64,000 nucleotides of DNA from an uncultured bacterium (lineage in GTDB: Bacteria > Bacteroidota > Bacteroidia > Bacteroidales > Bacteroidaceae). The notes under the pieces were generated by a model, which was not told where the DNA came from, ran no database searches, and saw only the letters and a program-made list of their open reading frames with translations. Both the position numbers and the translations under genes were made by a program. The DNA is taken from positions 1 through 64,000 of the forward strand of contig CAJMSE010000009.1 of assembly GCA_905216025.1 (NCBI GenBank). The letters are read 5' to 3'. Positions 9,607 to 17,622 of this stretch are shown one piece after another; positions within the stretch are counted from its first letter, which is position 1; the number at the start of each line of letters is the position of its first letter.

Positions 9607-9782
9607 GTTCTGACGGTATAACGGAGCCGCTTTGACGGTGCAACGGGTTGCCCGCGACGGTGCATCGGGCAACCCGTTGTTGTTTCCTGCCTTCTTTCAA
9701 ATGCGTTTGTGCCAGCTATCAAAAGTGTTTATGCCCGCTGGACAAACCGTCTTTGAGAGCTGTCAAAAACATAATCCGCCGC
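9607..9782. repeat. Intergenic array 1 of degenerate 22-bp units (8 units)
   Basis: Eight consecutive 22-bp units start at 9607, 9629, 9651, 9673, 9695, 9717, 9739 and 9761. The first three share GACGGT and an ATCGG/AACGG core; the last four share TCAAA...GTTT...GC patterns. Read on the minus strand the first group becomes ACC-GTC-rich units, matching the array at 37.2 kb in the opposite orientation. A perfect 14-bp inverted repeat (9641-9654 with 9666-9679) spans two units. The rest of the 9452-10043 gap, apart from a promoter box at 9924, shows nothing recognisable. Confidence 0.75.
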
Positions 9783-9923
9783 CGAAGGGCTGCACACAAC
9801 CCTTCATCCTGCTATTAAAGATTAATTATGAATAAACACACGACATAAAAGTTTTTTAATTTAATGGGGCTTAATAGTGCTGAATAAATCGTATTAAATT
9901 TTTTCGGCAGATACCGGACATGC

Positions 9924-9931
9924 TATATTTG
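9924..9931 (+). promoter_or_regulatory. -7 promoter box for the small-protein operon
   Basis: TATATTTG matches TAnnTTTG, 112 bp before the first small gene at 10044. It would give a leader of roughly 100 nt. Confidence 0.4.
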
Positions 9932-10043
9932 CAAGCAGAACAGGATGATGCACGGCAACGCCTGTCATAGATAACGCGCCGTTTCCCCTGCGCATGAGAG
10001 ACAAAAGGGGATGTATTGTTTTACTTATAAAAATAAATGGATT

Positions 10044-10166
10044 ATGGAAACGAAAAGCAAGTGCTGCGGCAAGACCGCCAAGAAGACGGCCTGCAGCAAT
10101 CAGGAGACAAGCAAGACCGCAAAGGACTGCAAGACCGGATGCAAGACAGAAAAAGCCGGAAAGTGA
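10044..10166 (+). CDS. 40-residue Cys/Lys-rich small protein
   Basis: A very short open frame encoding 40 residues, with five cysteines (one CC pair near residue 7 and a C-x3-C near residue 29) and about twelve lysines. It has no signal peptide or membrane segment. The composition resembles small metal-binding or thiol-rich peptides, but no family is recognised and the function is unknown. Support for it being real: it begins shortly after a plausible promoter, ends 44 bp before a lipoprotein gene that is also Cys/Lys-rich, and the intervening A/T-rich bases are typical of Bacteroidota translation starts. Confidence is limited by its length. Confidence 0.5.
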   Translation: METKSKCCGKTAKKTACSNQETSKTAKDCKTGCKTEKAGK

Positions 10167-10210
10167 GAGAAAACAGACAGAACTATCAACAATTTAATTA
10201 CTCGTAAATC

Positions 10211-10522
10211 ATGAAAAGGTTATTATCGACATTCATTGCACTCACTGCCATGGCGGCAGTGACATCGTGCGGCAACGACAATTGCTGCCGCAAAGGCGAC
10301 CACTGCGACAAATGCAGGATGGAACGGGCTGAGAAAAAAGCCGCAAAAGCCGCAGACAAAGCATCAGACAAGGTGAAAGAAGAATGGAAGGACGCCAAGA
10401 AAGATGCCAAAGAAGGCTGGGACGACACGAAAAGCACCGTGAAGAAGGGCTATGACAAGACCAAGGATGCGGTCAAGGAAGGGTACGACAAGACCCGCAA
10501 AGAAGTGAAGGACGCCCTTTAG
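10211..10522 (+). CDS. Small lipoprotein with LEA-like 11-residue repeats
   Basis: A 103-residue lipoprotein. The signal peptide ends in VTSC, followed by a cysteine cluster (NDNCCRKGDHCDKC). It continues as a highly charged, alanine/lysine-rich amphipathic region with repeats such as DDTKSTVKKGYDKTKDAVK. Such 11-residue-periodic helices occur in LEA-like and YtxH-like envelope stress proteins, which coat membranes or keep proteins soluble under stress. That role is inference. It is flanked by a Cys-rich microprotein and a small membrane protein in the same direction with short gaps, suggesting one operon. Confidence 0.78.
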   Translation: MKRLLSTFIALTAMAAVTSCGNDNCCRKGDHCDKCRMERAEKKAAKAADKASDKVKEEWKDAKKDAKEGWDDTKSTVKKGYDKTKDAVKEGYDKTRKEVKDAL

Positions 10523-10577
10523 ACCGGACGATAGAGGCAGTGAAAGGATTTTTATCAACAATTAAAAATATTGCATC

Positions 10578-10766
10578 ATGATAGGATTGATTATCTGGAT
10601 AGCCGGTGTAGTGCTCACCATAAAGGCGGCATTCGAGATTGCCGGTCTCGACGTGGCCGCATGGAAAAGGGTCGTCGCCGTGATAGCTATCCTCGCCACG
10701 AGCTGGTTCGGCCTGCTGTTCTACTATATCTTTGCAAGAAACCGGATCGGGTCATGGCTCAAGTAA
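10578..10766 (+). CDS. Small two-helix membrane protein
   Basis: A 62-residue protein that is nearly all hydrophobic: one helix at residues 2-26, a short basic linker (AAWKR), and a second helix at residues 31-54 ending in RNRIGSWLK. The topology resembles small PLDc_N/phage-shock-type membrane proteins, but no family is certain. It follows the LEA-like lipoprotein by 55 bp and is followed by a terminator, so it is probably the last gene of the three-gene small-protein operon. Confidence 0.7.
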   Translation: MIGLIIWIAGVVLTIKAAFEIAGLDVAAWKRVVAVIAILATSWFGLLFYYIFARNRIGSWLK

Positions 10767-10823
10767 GTGTACAATGACCGTCGGACGGAATCCCGTCCGT
10801 ATAATATCAAAGGAAAAGCGAGG

Positions 10824-10880
10824 CACCGGAGAGTCCATTTTGTTCATATCTATTGTTTGCACTCTCTCCGGTGTTTTCGC
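10824..10880 (+). terminator. Rho-independent terminator after the small-protein operon
   Basis: A 10-bp perfect stem pairs CACCGGAGAG (10824-10833) with CTCTCCGGTG (10864-10873), followed by a T-rich tail. A smaller perfect hairpin (CGGACGG / CCGTCCG, about 10783-10800) precedes it. Confidence 0.7.
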
Positions 10881-10905
10881 CTTTTCTTTTTATGTAATGC
10901 ACCCC

Positions 10906-10990
10906 ACAACCTCAAACCTGACACCCCACAACCTCAAACCCGACACCTCACAACCTCAAACCCGACACCTCACAACCTCAAACCCGATAC
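10906..10990. repeat. Near-perfect 22-bp tandem repeat overlapping the queC stop codon
   Basis: Just under four copies of a 22-bp unit start at 10906, 10928, 10950 and 10972 and share the core ACAACCTCAAACC. The copies differ at only a few positions. The last copy contains the queC stop codon, so the queC 3' end is part of the repeat. Confidence 0.9.
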
Positions 10991-11643
10991 ACCGTTGTAT
11001 CTTCAATGCCGGCCGCAGCCAGTGCCTCGCGCCGCTCAACACACGTGCCGCAACGGCCGCAGTGCACGTCGCCGCCTTTATAGCACGACCACGTCTCGGA
11101 ATAGTCAATACCCATCCTGCGTCCCCGCGCCGCGATGTCAGCCTTGGTGATGCCCGTGTATGGAGCCAGGAGGCGCACCCCCTCGTATGTCCCGGCCGCA
11201 GCAGCGGCATCGAAGGCCGCCACGAACTCCGGCCGGCAGTCGGGGTAGATGGTGTGGTCGCCGCCGTGGTTTGCCATCATAACATATCTGAGACCGTTGC
11301 TCTCGGCAATACCCACAGCCACGGACAGCATTATTCCGTTACGGAACGGGACCACCGTAGACTTCATGTTCCCGTCAGCATAGTGGCCCTCGGGTATGGC
11401 ATCGGCACCCTCGAGCAGCGAACTGCGGAAATGGCGGGCCATGAAACCGAGGTCTATCACGACATGCTTTATCCCGAGGCGCTCGCAGTGCATGCGCGCA
11501 AAAGGTATCTCGCGGGCGTTGTGGTTGCTGCCGTAGTCGAACGACAGGCCTATCGCTATGCGGCCGCTATACTCATAGAGCATGGTGATGCTGTCCATCC
11601 CGCCGCTCACTATTATCACCGAATCTTTCTCCTTGATATCCAT
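10978..11643 (-). CDS. queC: 7-cyano-7-deazaguanine synthase QueC
   Basis: QueC makes preQ0 from 7-carboxy-7-deazaguanine with ATP and ammonia, a step of queuosine synthesis for tRNA wobble modification. It is a 221-residue PP-loop enzyme. The ATP-binding loop SGGMDS is at residues 13-18, and the zinc site near the C-terminus has the expected cysteines (CYKGG, then CGRCGTC). Length is normal. No other queuosine gene is adjacent. The stop codon lies inside a 22-bp tandem repeat, so the last residues (TVYRV) are partly encoded by repeat DNA. Confidence 0.95.
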   Translation of the reverse strand: MDIKEKDSVIIVSGGMDSITMLYEYSGRIAIGLSFDYGSNHNAREIPFARMHCERLGIKHVVIDLGFMARHFRSSLLEGADAIPEGHYADGNMKSTVVPFRNGIMLSVAVGIAESNGLRYVMMANHGGDHTIYPDCRPEFVAAFDAAAAAGTYEGVRLLAPYTGITKADIAARGRRMGIDYSETWSCYKGGDVHCGRCGTCVERREALAAAGIEDTTVYRV

Positions 11644-11802
11644 GATGCTTCATTAAACAGCCGCAAAAGTAATCAAAATCGGGCGATGCGCCAAAAGAAA
11701 GTACGGCAAATAATTGCAAACTCCACATTGCATTACACCGTCTATGCCGTAAAAAATATATAAAATAAGCAACATGTAACTGCCTATATAGATTTAATTT
11801 GC

Positions 11803-11810
11803 TAACTTTG
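11803..11810 (+). promoter_or_regulatory. -7 promoter box for pgk
   Basis: TAACTTTG matches TAnnTTTG, 54 bp before the pgk start. An A/T-rich leader separates it from the ATG. Confidence 0.6.
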
Positions 11811-11864
11811 CATCATAATATACAAACAGGAGTAACACGTATTATTATATAAATAGTAAGAAAA

Positions 11865-13115
11865 ATGACTATCGATCAATTCAACTTTGCCGGTAAGAAG
11901 GCAATCGTGCGCGTTGACTTCAACGTGCCACTGGACGAGAATGGTAACGTAACGGACGACACCCGCATCCGCGGCGCACTCCCCACACTGAAGAAGGTAC
12001 TCGCCGACGGCGGCGCACTCATCATGATGAGCCACATGGGCAAGCCCAAAGGCAAGGTGAAGAAGGAGCTCTCGCTGTCTCAGATAGTAAAGAACGTATC
12101 TGACGCACTCGGTGTCGAGGTTAAGTTTGCCGACGACTGCGCAAATGCCGGCGAGGCTGCCGCTGCCCTGAAGCCGGGCGAGGCACTGCTGCTCGAGAAC
12201 CTGCGCTACTATGCAGAGGAAGAGGGCAAGCCCGTAGGCGTTGAGAAAGGCACTCCCGAATATGACGAGGCAAAGAAGGAAATGAAGGCCCGCCAGAAGG
12301 ATTTTGCAAAGAAACTGGCAAGCTACGCCGACTGCTACGTGATGGACGCCTTCGGTACGGCTCACCGCAAGCACGCCTCTACAGCTGTCATCGCCGACTA
12401 CTTCGACGCAGACAACAAGATGCTGGGCTACCTGATGGAGAAGGAAGTGCAGGCCGTAGACAACGTGCTGAGCAACATCAAGCGCCCGTTCACTGCAATC
12501 ATGGGCGGCTCTAAGGTTTCAACGAAGATCGGTATCATCGAGAATCTGCTGGGCAAGGTGGACAACCTCATCCTCTGCGGCGGCATGACATATACCTTCG
12601 CAAAGGCCCAGGGCGGAAACGTGGGCAAGTCGATATGCGAGAACGACAAGCTCGACCTGGCTCTCGACATCATCAAGAAGGCCAAGGAGAACGGCGTGAA
12701 CCTCGTGCTCGGCACAGACTGCATCGCCGGAGACGACTTCAAGAACGACTGCAACACACAGGTTTGCCAGGCTAACGACATCCCCGAGGGATGGGAAGGA
12801 CTGGATGCCGGCCCCGAGACACGCAAGAAGTTTGCCGAGGCTATAGAGGGCGCAAAGACCATCCTGTGGAACGGTCCGGCCGGAGTGTTCGAGTTCGACA
12901 ACTTCGCCGGCGGCTCAAAGGCCATCGCAGAGGCTATCGCCAAGGCTACGGCAGACGGTGCATTCTCACTCATCGGCGGCGGCGACTCCGTTGCCTGCAT
13001 CAACAAGTTCGGCATGGCCGACAAGGTGAGCTACATCTCTACCGGCGGCGGCGCACTGCTTGAGGCCATCGAGGGCAAGGTACTGCCGGGTGTGGCAGCC
13101 ATCAAAGGTGAATAA
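11865..13115 (+). CDS. pgk: Phosphoglycerate kinase
   Basis: Cytoplasmic glycolytic kinase that transfers phosphate from 1,3-bisphosphoglycerate to ADP. The 416 residues carry the N-domain signature VRVDFNVPLDE, the substrate-binding stretch SHMGKPKGK, the hinge-side motif GGSKVSTKIGII, and the C-terminal nucleotide-binding motif IGGGDSVA followed by STGGGALLE. Length is in the family range. It stands alone with its own promoter and a strong terminator. Codon usage looks biased toward a small codon set, as in highly expressed genes. Confidence 0.98.
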   Translation: MTIDQFNFAGKKAIVRVDFNVPLDENGNVTDDTRIRGALPTLKKVLADGGALIMMSHMGKPKGKVKKELSLSQIVKNVSDALGVEVKFADDCANAGEAAAALKPGEALLLENLRYYAEEEGKPVGVEKGTPEYDEAKKEMKARQKDFAKKLASYADCYVMDAFGTAHRKHASTAVIADYFDADNKMLGYLMEKEVQAVDNVLSNIKRPFTAIMGGSKVSTKIGIIENLLGKVDNLILCGGMTYTFAKAQGGNVGKSICENDKLDLALDIIKKAKENGVNLVLGTDCIAGDDFKNDCNTQVCQANDIPEGWEGLDAGPETRKKFAEAIEGAKTILWNGPAGVFEFDNFAGGSKAIAEAIAKATADGAFSLIGGGDSVACINKFGMADKVSYISTGGGALLEAIEGKVLPGVAAIKGE

Positions 13116-13137
13116 GAAACACTGAAACAATATCCCG

Positions 13138-13177
13138 AGGGCGGCTCGACATAAGATGAAGAGCCGCCCTTTTTTTA
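13138..13177 (+). terminator. Rho-independent terminator of pgk
   Basis: A 10-bp perfect stem (13138-13147 with 13161-13170) is GC-rich and followed by a run of seven Ts. This is a textbook intrinsic terminator. Confidence 0.92.
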
Positions 13178-13198
13178 CTAATTTAATATCGACAGCTT

Positions 13199-13990
13199 AT
13201 GAAGAAGACTCTTTTACTCATTCCGGCCATCATATTTGCCATGGCCGCATGCGGAGACAGACAACAGAGTGGAAACGGATTCGCTACAGACTCCGTGACG
13301 TTTGAACAGACAACAAAGTCGGAAGAGGTGACCCTGTATGCCGACTACCCCACGGCGGGCAACCCGATACTGACCGGCGCCATCGCCGAATACATCAGCG
13401 AGAGCATGGGCGGCACATACGAAGGCAGCCTTGAAAACGGCGACTCGCTCATGGCATACTACGGAACAGGCATCGCCAAGAAGCTGAGAGCGGAATATGA
13501 GGAAGTCGGAGACACCGACAGACCGCCATACGCATACAGCATGGAAATAAGAAAGGAGCACGAGACTGGCAAGACCGTGACTTACACGGCACTCAGCTAC
13601 AGCTACATGGGCGGCGCGCACGGCATGGGCACGAAACGGGGCACGACATTCCGCAAGACAGACGGACGCCGCTTCAGCACCGACATGCTGCGGAACACCG
13701 ACACGGAAGAGTTCCGAAAACTGATAAAGGAGGGGCTGCGCACATATTTTAAGGAAGAGGGCGAGGAACCGACAGACGACGGACAGCTGAAAGAGATGTT
13801 GCTGACGGAGAGCAGCGTGGACTACCTGCCACTGCCGCAGTTTGACCCTTACCTCACAAAAGATGGCGTAACATTCGTCTACCAGCAATACGAGATTGCT
13901 CCGTATGCCGCCGGCATGCCCGCATTCACCATCCCGTATGACAGAATAAAGCCATATCTTACGGTGACGGGACTCGGCATGATAGAATAG
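13199..13990 (+). CDS. RsiV-like (DUF3298/DUF4163) lipoprotein
   Basis: A 263-residue lipoprotein: signal peptide with lipobox MAAC at about residue 18, then a mature part with the RsiV/DUF3298 pattern. The N-terminal part (about 45-130) has alternating strands with TYTALSYSYMGGAHG. The C-terminal part has EFRKLIKEGL and the terminal FVYQQYEIAPYAAG strand. In Firmicutes RsiV is a lysozyme-sensing anti-sigma factor; Bacteroidota homologues are free lipoproteins, probably envelope-associated peptidoglycan or lysozyme-related binders. The specific role is unknown. It ends 33 bp before a transporter gene in the same direction. Confidence 0.75.
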   Translation: MKKTLLLIPAIIFAMAACGDRQQSGNGFATDSVTFEQTTKSEEVTLYADYPTAGNPILTGAIAEYISESMGGTYEGSLENGDSLMAYYGTGIAKKLRAEYEEVGDTDRPPYAYSMEIRKEHETGKTVTYTALSYSYMGGAHGMGTKRGTTFRKTDGRRFSTDMLRNTDTEEFRKLIKEGLRTYFKEEGEEPTDDGQLKEMLLTESSVDYLPLPQFDPYLTKDGVTFVYQQYEIAPYAAGMPAFTIPYDRIKPYLTVTGLGMIE

Positions 13991-14023
13991 AAGACAACAT
14001 TAACAGGAATACAACAGCGTTAA

Positions 14024-15856
14024 ATGACGATAACACTGATAATTCTCGCGGCAACCATAGCGATGTTCGTGACGGGCAGGGTGCGCTCGGACATAGTCGC
14101 ACTGTGCGCCCTCACGATGCTCATATTCTTCGGAATCCTCACCCCGACCGAGGCACTGGCCGGATTTTCGTCGCCGGTGGTGATTATGATGGTGGGCCTC
14201 TTCGTAGTGGGCGGCGCCATACTGCAAACCGGACTGGCCAAGGCGGCAAGCCAGCGGATAATGAAACTGGCAGCCGGCAGCGACACAAAACTGTTTCTGC
14301 TCGTGGTCGTCGTCACGGCAGTGATAGGCGCCTTCGTGAGCAACACGGGCACCGTGGCACTGATGATGCCCATCGTCGTGAGTATGGCGGCGCAGGCCGG
14401 GATGCGGCCGGGACGCCTGCTGATGCCCCTTGCCTTTGCCAGCAGCATGGGCGGAATGCTCACGCTCATCGGTACGCCGCCCAACCTCGTGATACAGGAG
14501 GCACTCACCGATGCCGGATACCGTCCGCTCAGCTTCTTCTCGTTCTTCCCCGTGGGCATCATCTGCATAGCGGTAGGCATCATCGTGATGCTGCCGCTGA
14601 GCCGGATGTTCCTCTACAGGAAAGACGGAAAAGACAAATCGGAATCGGGAAAGAGCAAGACGCTCGAGGAACTGGTGAAGGAATACAGGCTCGAGAGCGG
14701 ACTGCGGCGCTACAGGATAAGGCCGTCGTCGGCCGTGAAGGGCAAGACAGTGGCCGAACTGAACCTCCGCAGGCTCTACGGACTGTCGATAATAGAGATA
14801 AGGAGCGAGAGCACGGACCGCAGCGGACTGATACGCAACGTGAGGCAGAGCCTCGCCGGACCGGACAGCATACTCAACGAGGGAGACATCCTCTACCTCA
14901 CGGGAGACACGGAGGTGATGGAACGCTTCGCAAGGGAGAACAACCTGAAACGCCTCGACCACAACAGCATCGACTTCTACGATATCGGAATAGCCGAGAT
15001 TGTGCTCATGCCGACGGCCCGACTGAGTGGCTGCAGGCTGAAAAGCTCCGGCTTCAGGGAGAAGTACGACATCAATGTGCTGGGCATAAAGCGCGGCGAC
15101 AGTTACATACAGGACGACCTGCCGGAGGTTAAGATGCTGTCGGGCGACGTGCTGCTCGTGCAGGGAAAGTGGAGCAACATCGCCAAGCTGGACGACGACG
15201 AGACCGACTGGGTGGTGCTGGGACAGCCGGAGAAGCAGGCATCGCAGGTCATCCTGAACTACCGCGCGCCGCTTGCCGCAGCCATAATGCTGGTGATGAT
15301 AGGCATGATGGTGTTCGACTTCATACCCGTGGCGCCCGTGACGGCCGTGATGATGGCGGGTCTGCTGATGGTGCTGGGCGGCTGCTTCCGCAACGTGGAG
15401 GCCGCATACAAGACCATCAACTGGGAGAGCATCGTGCTGATAGCGGCCATGATGCCGATGTCCGTAGCATTAGAGAAGACCGGCACGTCGGCCGTGATAT
15501 CCCACTCGCTTGTGTCCGTGCTCGGCTCGATGAGCCCGACGGTGCTTCTCGCCGGTATTTACTTCACCACGTCGCTGCTCACCATGTTCATCAGCAACAC
15601 CGCAACGGCGGTGCTCATGGCTCCCATCGCCATGTCGTCGGCCATGGAAATCGGCGTGAGCCCCTACCCCATGCTCTTCGCCGTGACGCTGGGCGCAAGC
15701 ATGTGCTTCGCCTCGCCATTCTCAACGCCGCCCAACGCCCTCGTGATGCACGCCGGCGAATACACCTTCGGCGACTACGTGAAGGTGGGACTGCCGCTGC
15801 AGCTCATCATGGGAATAGTGATGACGTTCGTCCTCCCCCTGCTCTTCCCGTTCTGA
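14024..15856 (+). CDS. SLC13/DASS-type transporter with TrkA-C domains
   Basis: A 610-residue inner-membrane transporter of the divalent-anion/sodium symporter (SLC13, ArsB/NhaD superfamily) type. The first half has about five membrane helices with the substrate/cation motif NTGTVALMMPIV and the signature IGTPPNLVI. A cytoplasmic insert (about residues 200-400) contains two RCK_C/TrkA_C-like regions. The second half repeats the fold with SNTATAVLMAPIA and STPPNALVM. The duplicated SN-T-(x)-MxP motifs support a carboxylate or sulfate carrier, with sodium as the likely driving ion. Substrate is not determinable. A terminator follows. Confidence 0.9.
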   Translation: MTITLIILAATIAMFVTGRVRSDIVALCALTMLIFFGILTPTEALAGFSSPVVIMMVGLFVVGGAILQTGLAKAASQRIMKLAAGSDTKLFLLVVVVTAVIGAFVSNTGTVALMMPIVVSMAAQAGMRPGRLLMPLAFASSMGGMLTLIGTPPNLVIQEALTDAGYRPLSFFSFFPVGIICIAVGIIVMLPLSRMFLYRKDGKDKSESGKSKTLEELVKEYRLESGLRRYRIRPSSAVKGKTVAELNLRRLYGLSIIEIRSESTDRSGLIRNVRQSLAGPDSILNEGDILYLTGDTEVMERFARENNLKRLDHNSIDFYDIGIAEIVLMPTARLSGCRLKSSGFREKYDINVLGIKRGDSYIQDDLPEVKMLSGDVLLVQGKWSNIAKLDDDETDWVVLGQPEKQASQVILNYRAPLAAAIMLVMIGMMVFDFIPVAPVTAVMMAGLLMVLGGCFRNVEAAYKTINWESIVLIAAMMPMSVALEKTGTSAVISHSLVSVLGSMSPTVLLAGIYFTTSLLTMFISNTATAVLMAPIAMSSAMEIGVSPYPMLFAVTLGASMCFASPFSTPPNALVMHAGEYTFGDYVKVGLPLQLIMGIVMTFVLPLLFPF

Positions 15857-15934
15857 GGAGACTGGGAATGAATAATAACGTGCTGACGAATGAAAACGAA
15901 CAGAACGCCGGAAGAACATCCATACGAATCTCAC

Positions 15935-15969
15935 AAAAACCGGCCGGATATTTGCCCCGGCCGGTTTTT
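15935..15969. terminator. Intrinsic terminator after the SLC13 transporter
   Basis: An 11-bp perfect stem (15935-15945 with 15959-15969) is GC-rich in the middle and flanked by A and T runs, so it could work in both directions. Confidence 0.88.
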
Positions 15970-15974
15970 ATTTG

Positions 15975-15982
15975 TATTTTTG
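15975..15982 (+). promoter_or_regulatory. -7 promoter box for the toxin-antitoxin pair
   Basis: TATTTTTG matches TAnnTTTG and lies 24 bp before the antitoxin ATG at 16007. It excludes the longer upstream in-frame start at 15890, which would begin before the promoter. Confidence 0.6.
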
Positions 15983-16006
15983 CAGAAACCAATCAACAAC
16001 ATCATC

Positions 16007-16246
16007 ATGACAGCTATCGAATTAAACCAGTCTCTCCTTCATGAAATAACGAGCATCAGCGACAATGAGAACATGGTGCGCAAGGTTCTGAACTACGTGC
16101 GCAGGCTGAGGAGGCAGCAAGAAAAAACCGAATACATATCTAAAGAGGAGATACTTGCAGGCATCGACGCAGGTCTGAAAGACATGAAAGCAGGCAGAAG
16201 CGTGCCATTTGACGATTTTTTGAAAGAGTTGGAAGATGAAATATAA
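16007..16246 (+). CDS. Antitoxin of a RelE-type toxin-antitoxin pair
   Basis: A 79-residue acidic, helical protein, beginning MTAIELNQSLLHE and ending KELEDEI. The family is common in Bacteroidota directly upstream of RelE/HigB-like toxins; it should bind and block the toxin and autoregulate the promoter. No clear helix-turn-helix is seen. Its stop overlaps the toxin start by 11 bp, as usual for such pairs. The start is fixed by the promoter box 24 bp upstream. Since the downstream toxin is interrupted, this may now be an orphan antitoxin. Confidence 0.75.
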   Translation: MTAIELNQSLLHEITSISDNENMVRKVLNYVRRLRRQQEKTEYISKEEILAGIDAGLKDMKAGRSVPFDDFLKELEDEI

Positions 16247-16574
16247 TATTAAAGCCCAGCTTTCTTTCATCAAAGAGACGAAACGTCTTGGCTAGAAATA
16301 CCGCAGCCTGAAAACTGATTTAAAGGAACTGGGAGAAGATATACTTGCCAATCCCTCGCTCGGCACCGATCTCGGAGGAGGCCTCCGCAAGATACGCATG
16401 CGCATAACATCCAAAGGAAAGGGGAAGAGCGGCGGAGCGCGGGTAATCACATTCACAGTCATCGCATCAATGGAAGAGGCCGAAATAAACCTGCTCTACA
16501 TATACGACAAATCCGAAAGGGCAAACATTACAAAAGAAGAAATAGAGCATCTGCTCGCAGCAAACGGGCTATAA
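16236..16574 (+). pseudogene. RelE/HigB-type toxin interrupted by an amber codon
   Basis: The frame opens at ATG 16236, overlapping the antitoxin, and runs 113 codons to TAA 16574. A TAG at codon 20 (16293-16295) interrupts it. Either side reads as one RelE-family ribonuclease: FIKETKRLG before the stop and KYRSLKTDLKELGEDI after it, then the core GLRKIRMRI, RVITFTVI and INLLYIYDKSE. The position of the TAG is usually Lys or Ala in such proteins, and AAG to TAG is a single change. Without the stop the toxin would be full length (112 residues). No frameshift is present, so inactivation looks recent. Readthrough or restart downstream is possible but no good start site is visible. Confidence 0.8.
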
Positions 16575-16605
16575 CAGATGCTCCGATATATGAAAAAGAA
16601 GAAGA

Positions 16606-16630
16606 GGGTGTATCAAAATACACCCCCTTT
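16606..16630. terminator. Terminator between the toxin pseudogene and the TraB-like gene
   Basis: An 8-bp stem (GGGTGTAT with ATACACCC, 4-base loop) is followed by a short T run. It lies between convergent genes and may serve both. Confidence 0.75.
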
Positions 16631-16679
16631 ACGTATATCTTCAGTTCATTTCATAGTCTCTTGCCGTATATATCCTCCT

Positions 16680-17591
16680 TTATTTCACGTCCTCGACCGT
16701 ATATCCGGCCTTTGCCAGCAGCTTGAGCACGCCCTTGTCACCGGGCAGATGGCCTGCGCCGACGGCGAAGAGGGTCGGTGTTGCGGCCATAATGGCCGGC
16801 ATCTTCGTTATCCAATCGGCATTGCGGCTGTCTATCAGTGCGGCATCCTCCTCCGGCGTGGAGTCGCATGCGTTGTTCTGCTTCTCGTCCATGGCAGCCT
16901 TAAGCCCGTCGATATCCTTGGCAAAGTATGCCTTCGACACCCTGACGGCATTGCTCTCATACAGTTCGGGATTGTCGACGAGGCACATGAGGAGCTGATT
17001 TTGCCGCTCGAGCGTCATTCCATGATAGAGCGTCTTAATCTGGAAGTCGAGCGTCTCGAGGCCGGCCACAGGCTTCTTCTCCTCCATTGCCGCCTTCTGG
17101 AAATAACTGTCGATGAGGTTTGTGGGGTCGAGGCCTGGCGTATGCTTCATATACATGATGATGGCAAACTGCGTGTAGAGCGCCTGCGGAGACATCTTCC
17201 CCATCTGCTGCTCAACCATCGGGTTCGTCATGTCAACACCCATGAGGCCTTTCATATATGTATTCAAGCGTGCATACTCTTCCGCCGAGAGGATATCCTT
17301 CAGCGTCTTACCGTCCGGAAGCATCATCGCCTGCATCGTTTTCTGCAGTCCCTCGGCACTCATAGCCTGCTGCATGTCGAGTTCTCCGCACACCTGGGCG
17401 GTCTGCTTCATGGCGTCGCGCAGCCCGGGGATGGAGTCAACGAAACTCACCGGAGCGAGATGATACGTCCCTACAATGTAGGAAGGCCGGTCAAGACCTC
17501 CTCCGGAAATCTTGTAGAGTAACTGGGCGTCAGCACCCGTCACAGCCAGTGCCAGCGAAAGGATGGCTGTAGTGATTCTTTTCATTCTCAT
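16680..17591 (-). CDS. TraB/GumN family protein
   Basis: A 303-residue exported protein of the TraB/PrgY/GumN family, related to the Tiki/EreA metallohydrolase fold. A signal peptide (cleavage near ADAQ) precedes the first family motif, SYIVGTYHLAP, where the GxxH histidine sits. The conserved CGELDM follows, and the C-terminal motif is VGAGHLPGDKGVLKLL with the second GxxH-type site. Both putative metal-binding regions are intact, so a periplasmic metallohydrolase activity is plausible but unproven. Start chosen at MRMKR; an alternative start two codons later is equally possible. It lies 31 bp downstream of a membrane protein gene on the same strand. Confidence 0.85.
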   Translation of the reverse strand: MRMKRITTAILSLALAVTGADAQLLYKISGGGLDRPSYIVGTYHLAPVSFVDSIPGLRDAMKQTAQVCGELDMQQAMSAEGLQKTMQAMMLPDGKTLKDILSAEEYARLNTYMKGLMGVDMTNPMVEQQMGKMSPQALYTQFAIIMYMKHTPGLDPTNLIDSYFQKAAMEEKKPVAGLETLDFQIKTLYHGMTLERQNQLLMCLVDNPELYESNAVRVSKAYFAKDIDGLKAAMDEKQNNACDSTPEEDAALIDSRNADWITKMPAIMAATPTLFAVGAGHLPGDKGVLKLLAKAGYTVEDVK

Positions 17592-17622
17592 AATCGTACT
17601 TTGTTTTATTGTTCTTATCTCA

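Noticed and set aside
9607..9782. 22-bp arrays considered as CRISPR arrays
   Set aside because: There are no constant repeats with unique spacers of 30-40 bp, the units themselves are degenerate, and no cas genes are present.
9632..9835. A 67-residue open frame in the gap after radA
   Set aside because: It runs through the 22-bp array, has no family features and no promoter of its own.
16236..16574. Frameshift in the toxin gene
   Set aside because: Both sides of the TAG are in the same frame; a single substitution explains the interruption.
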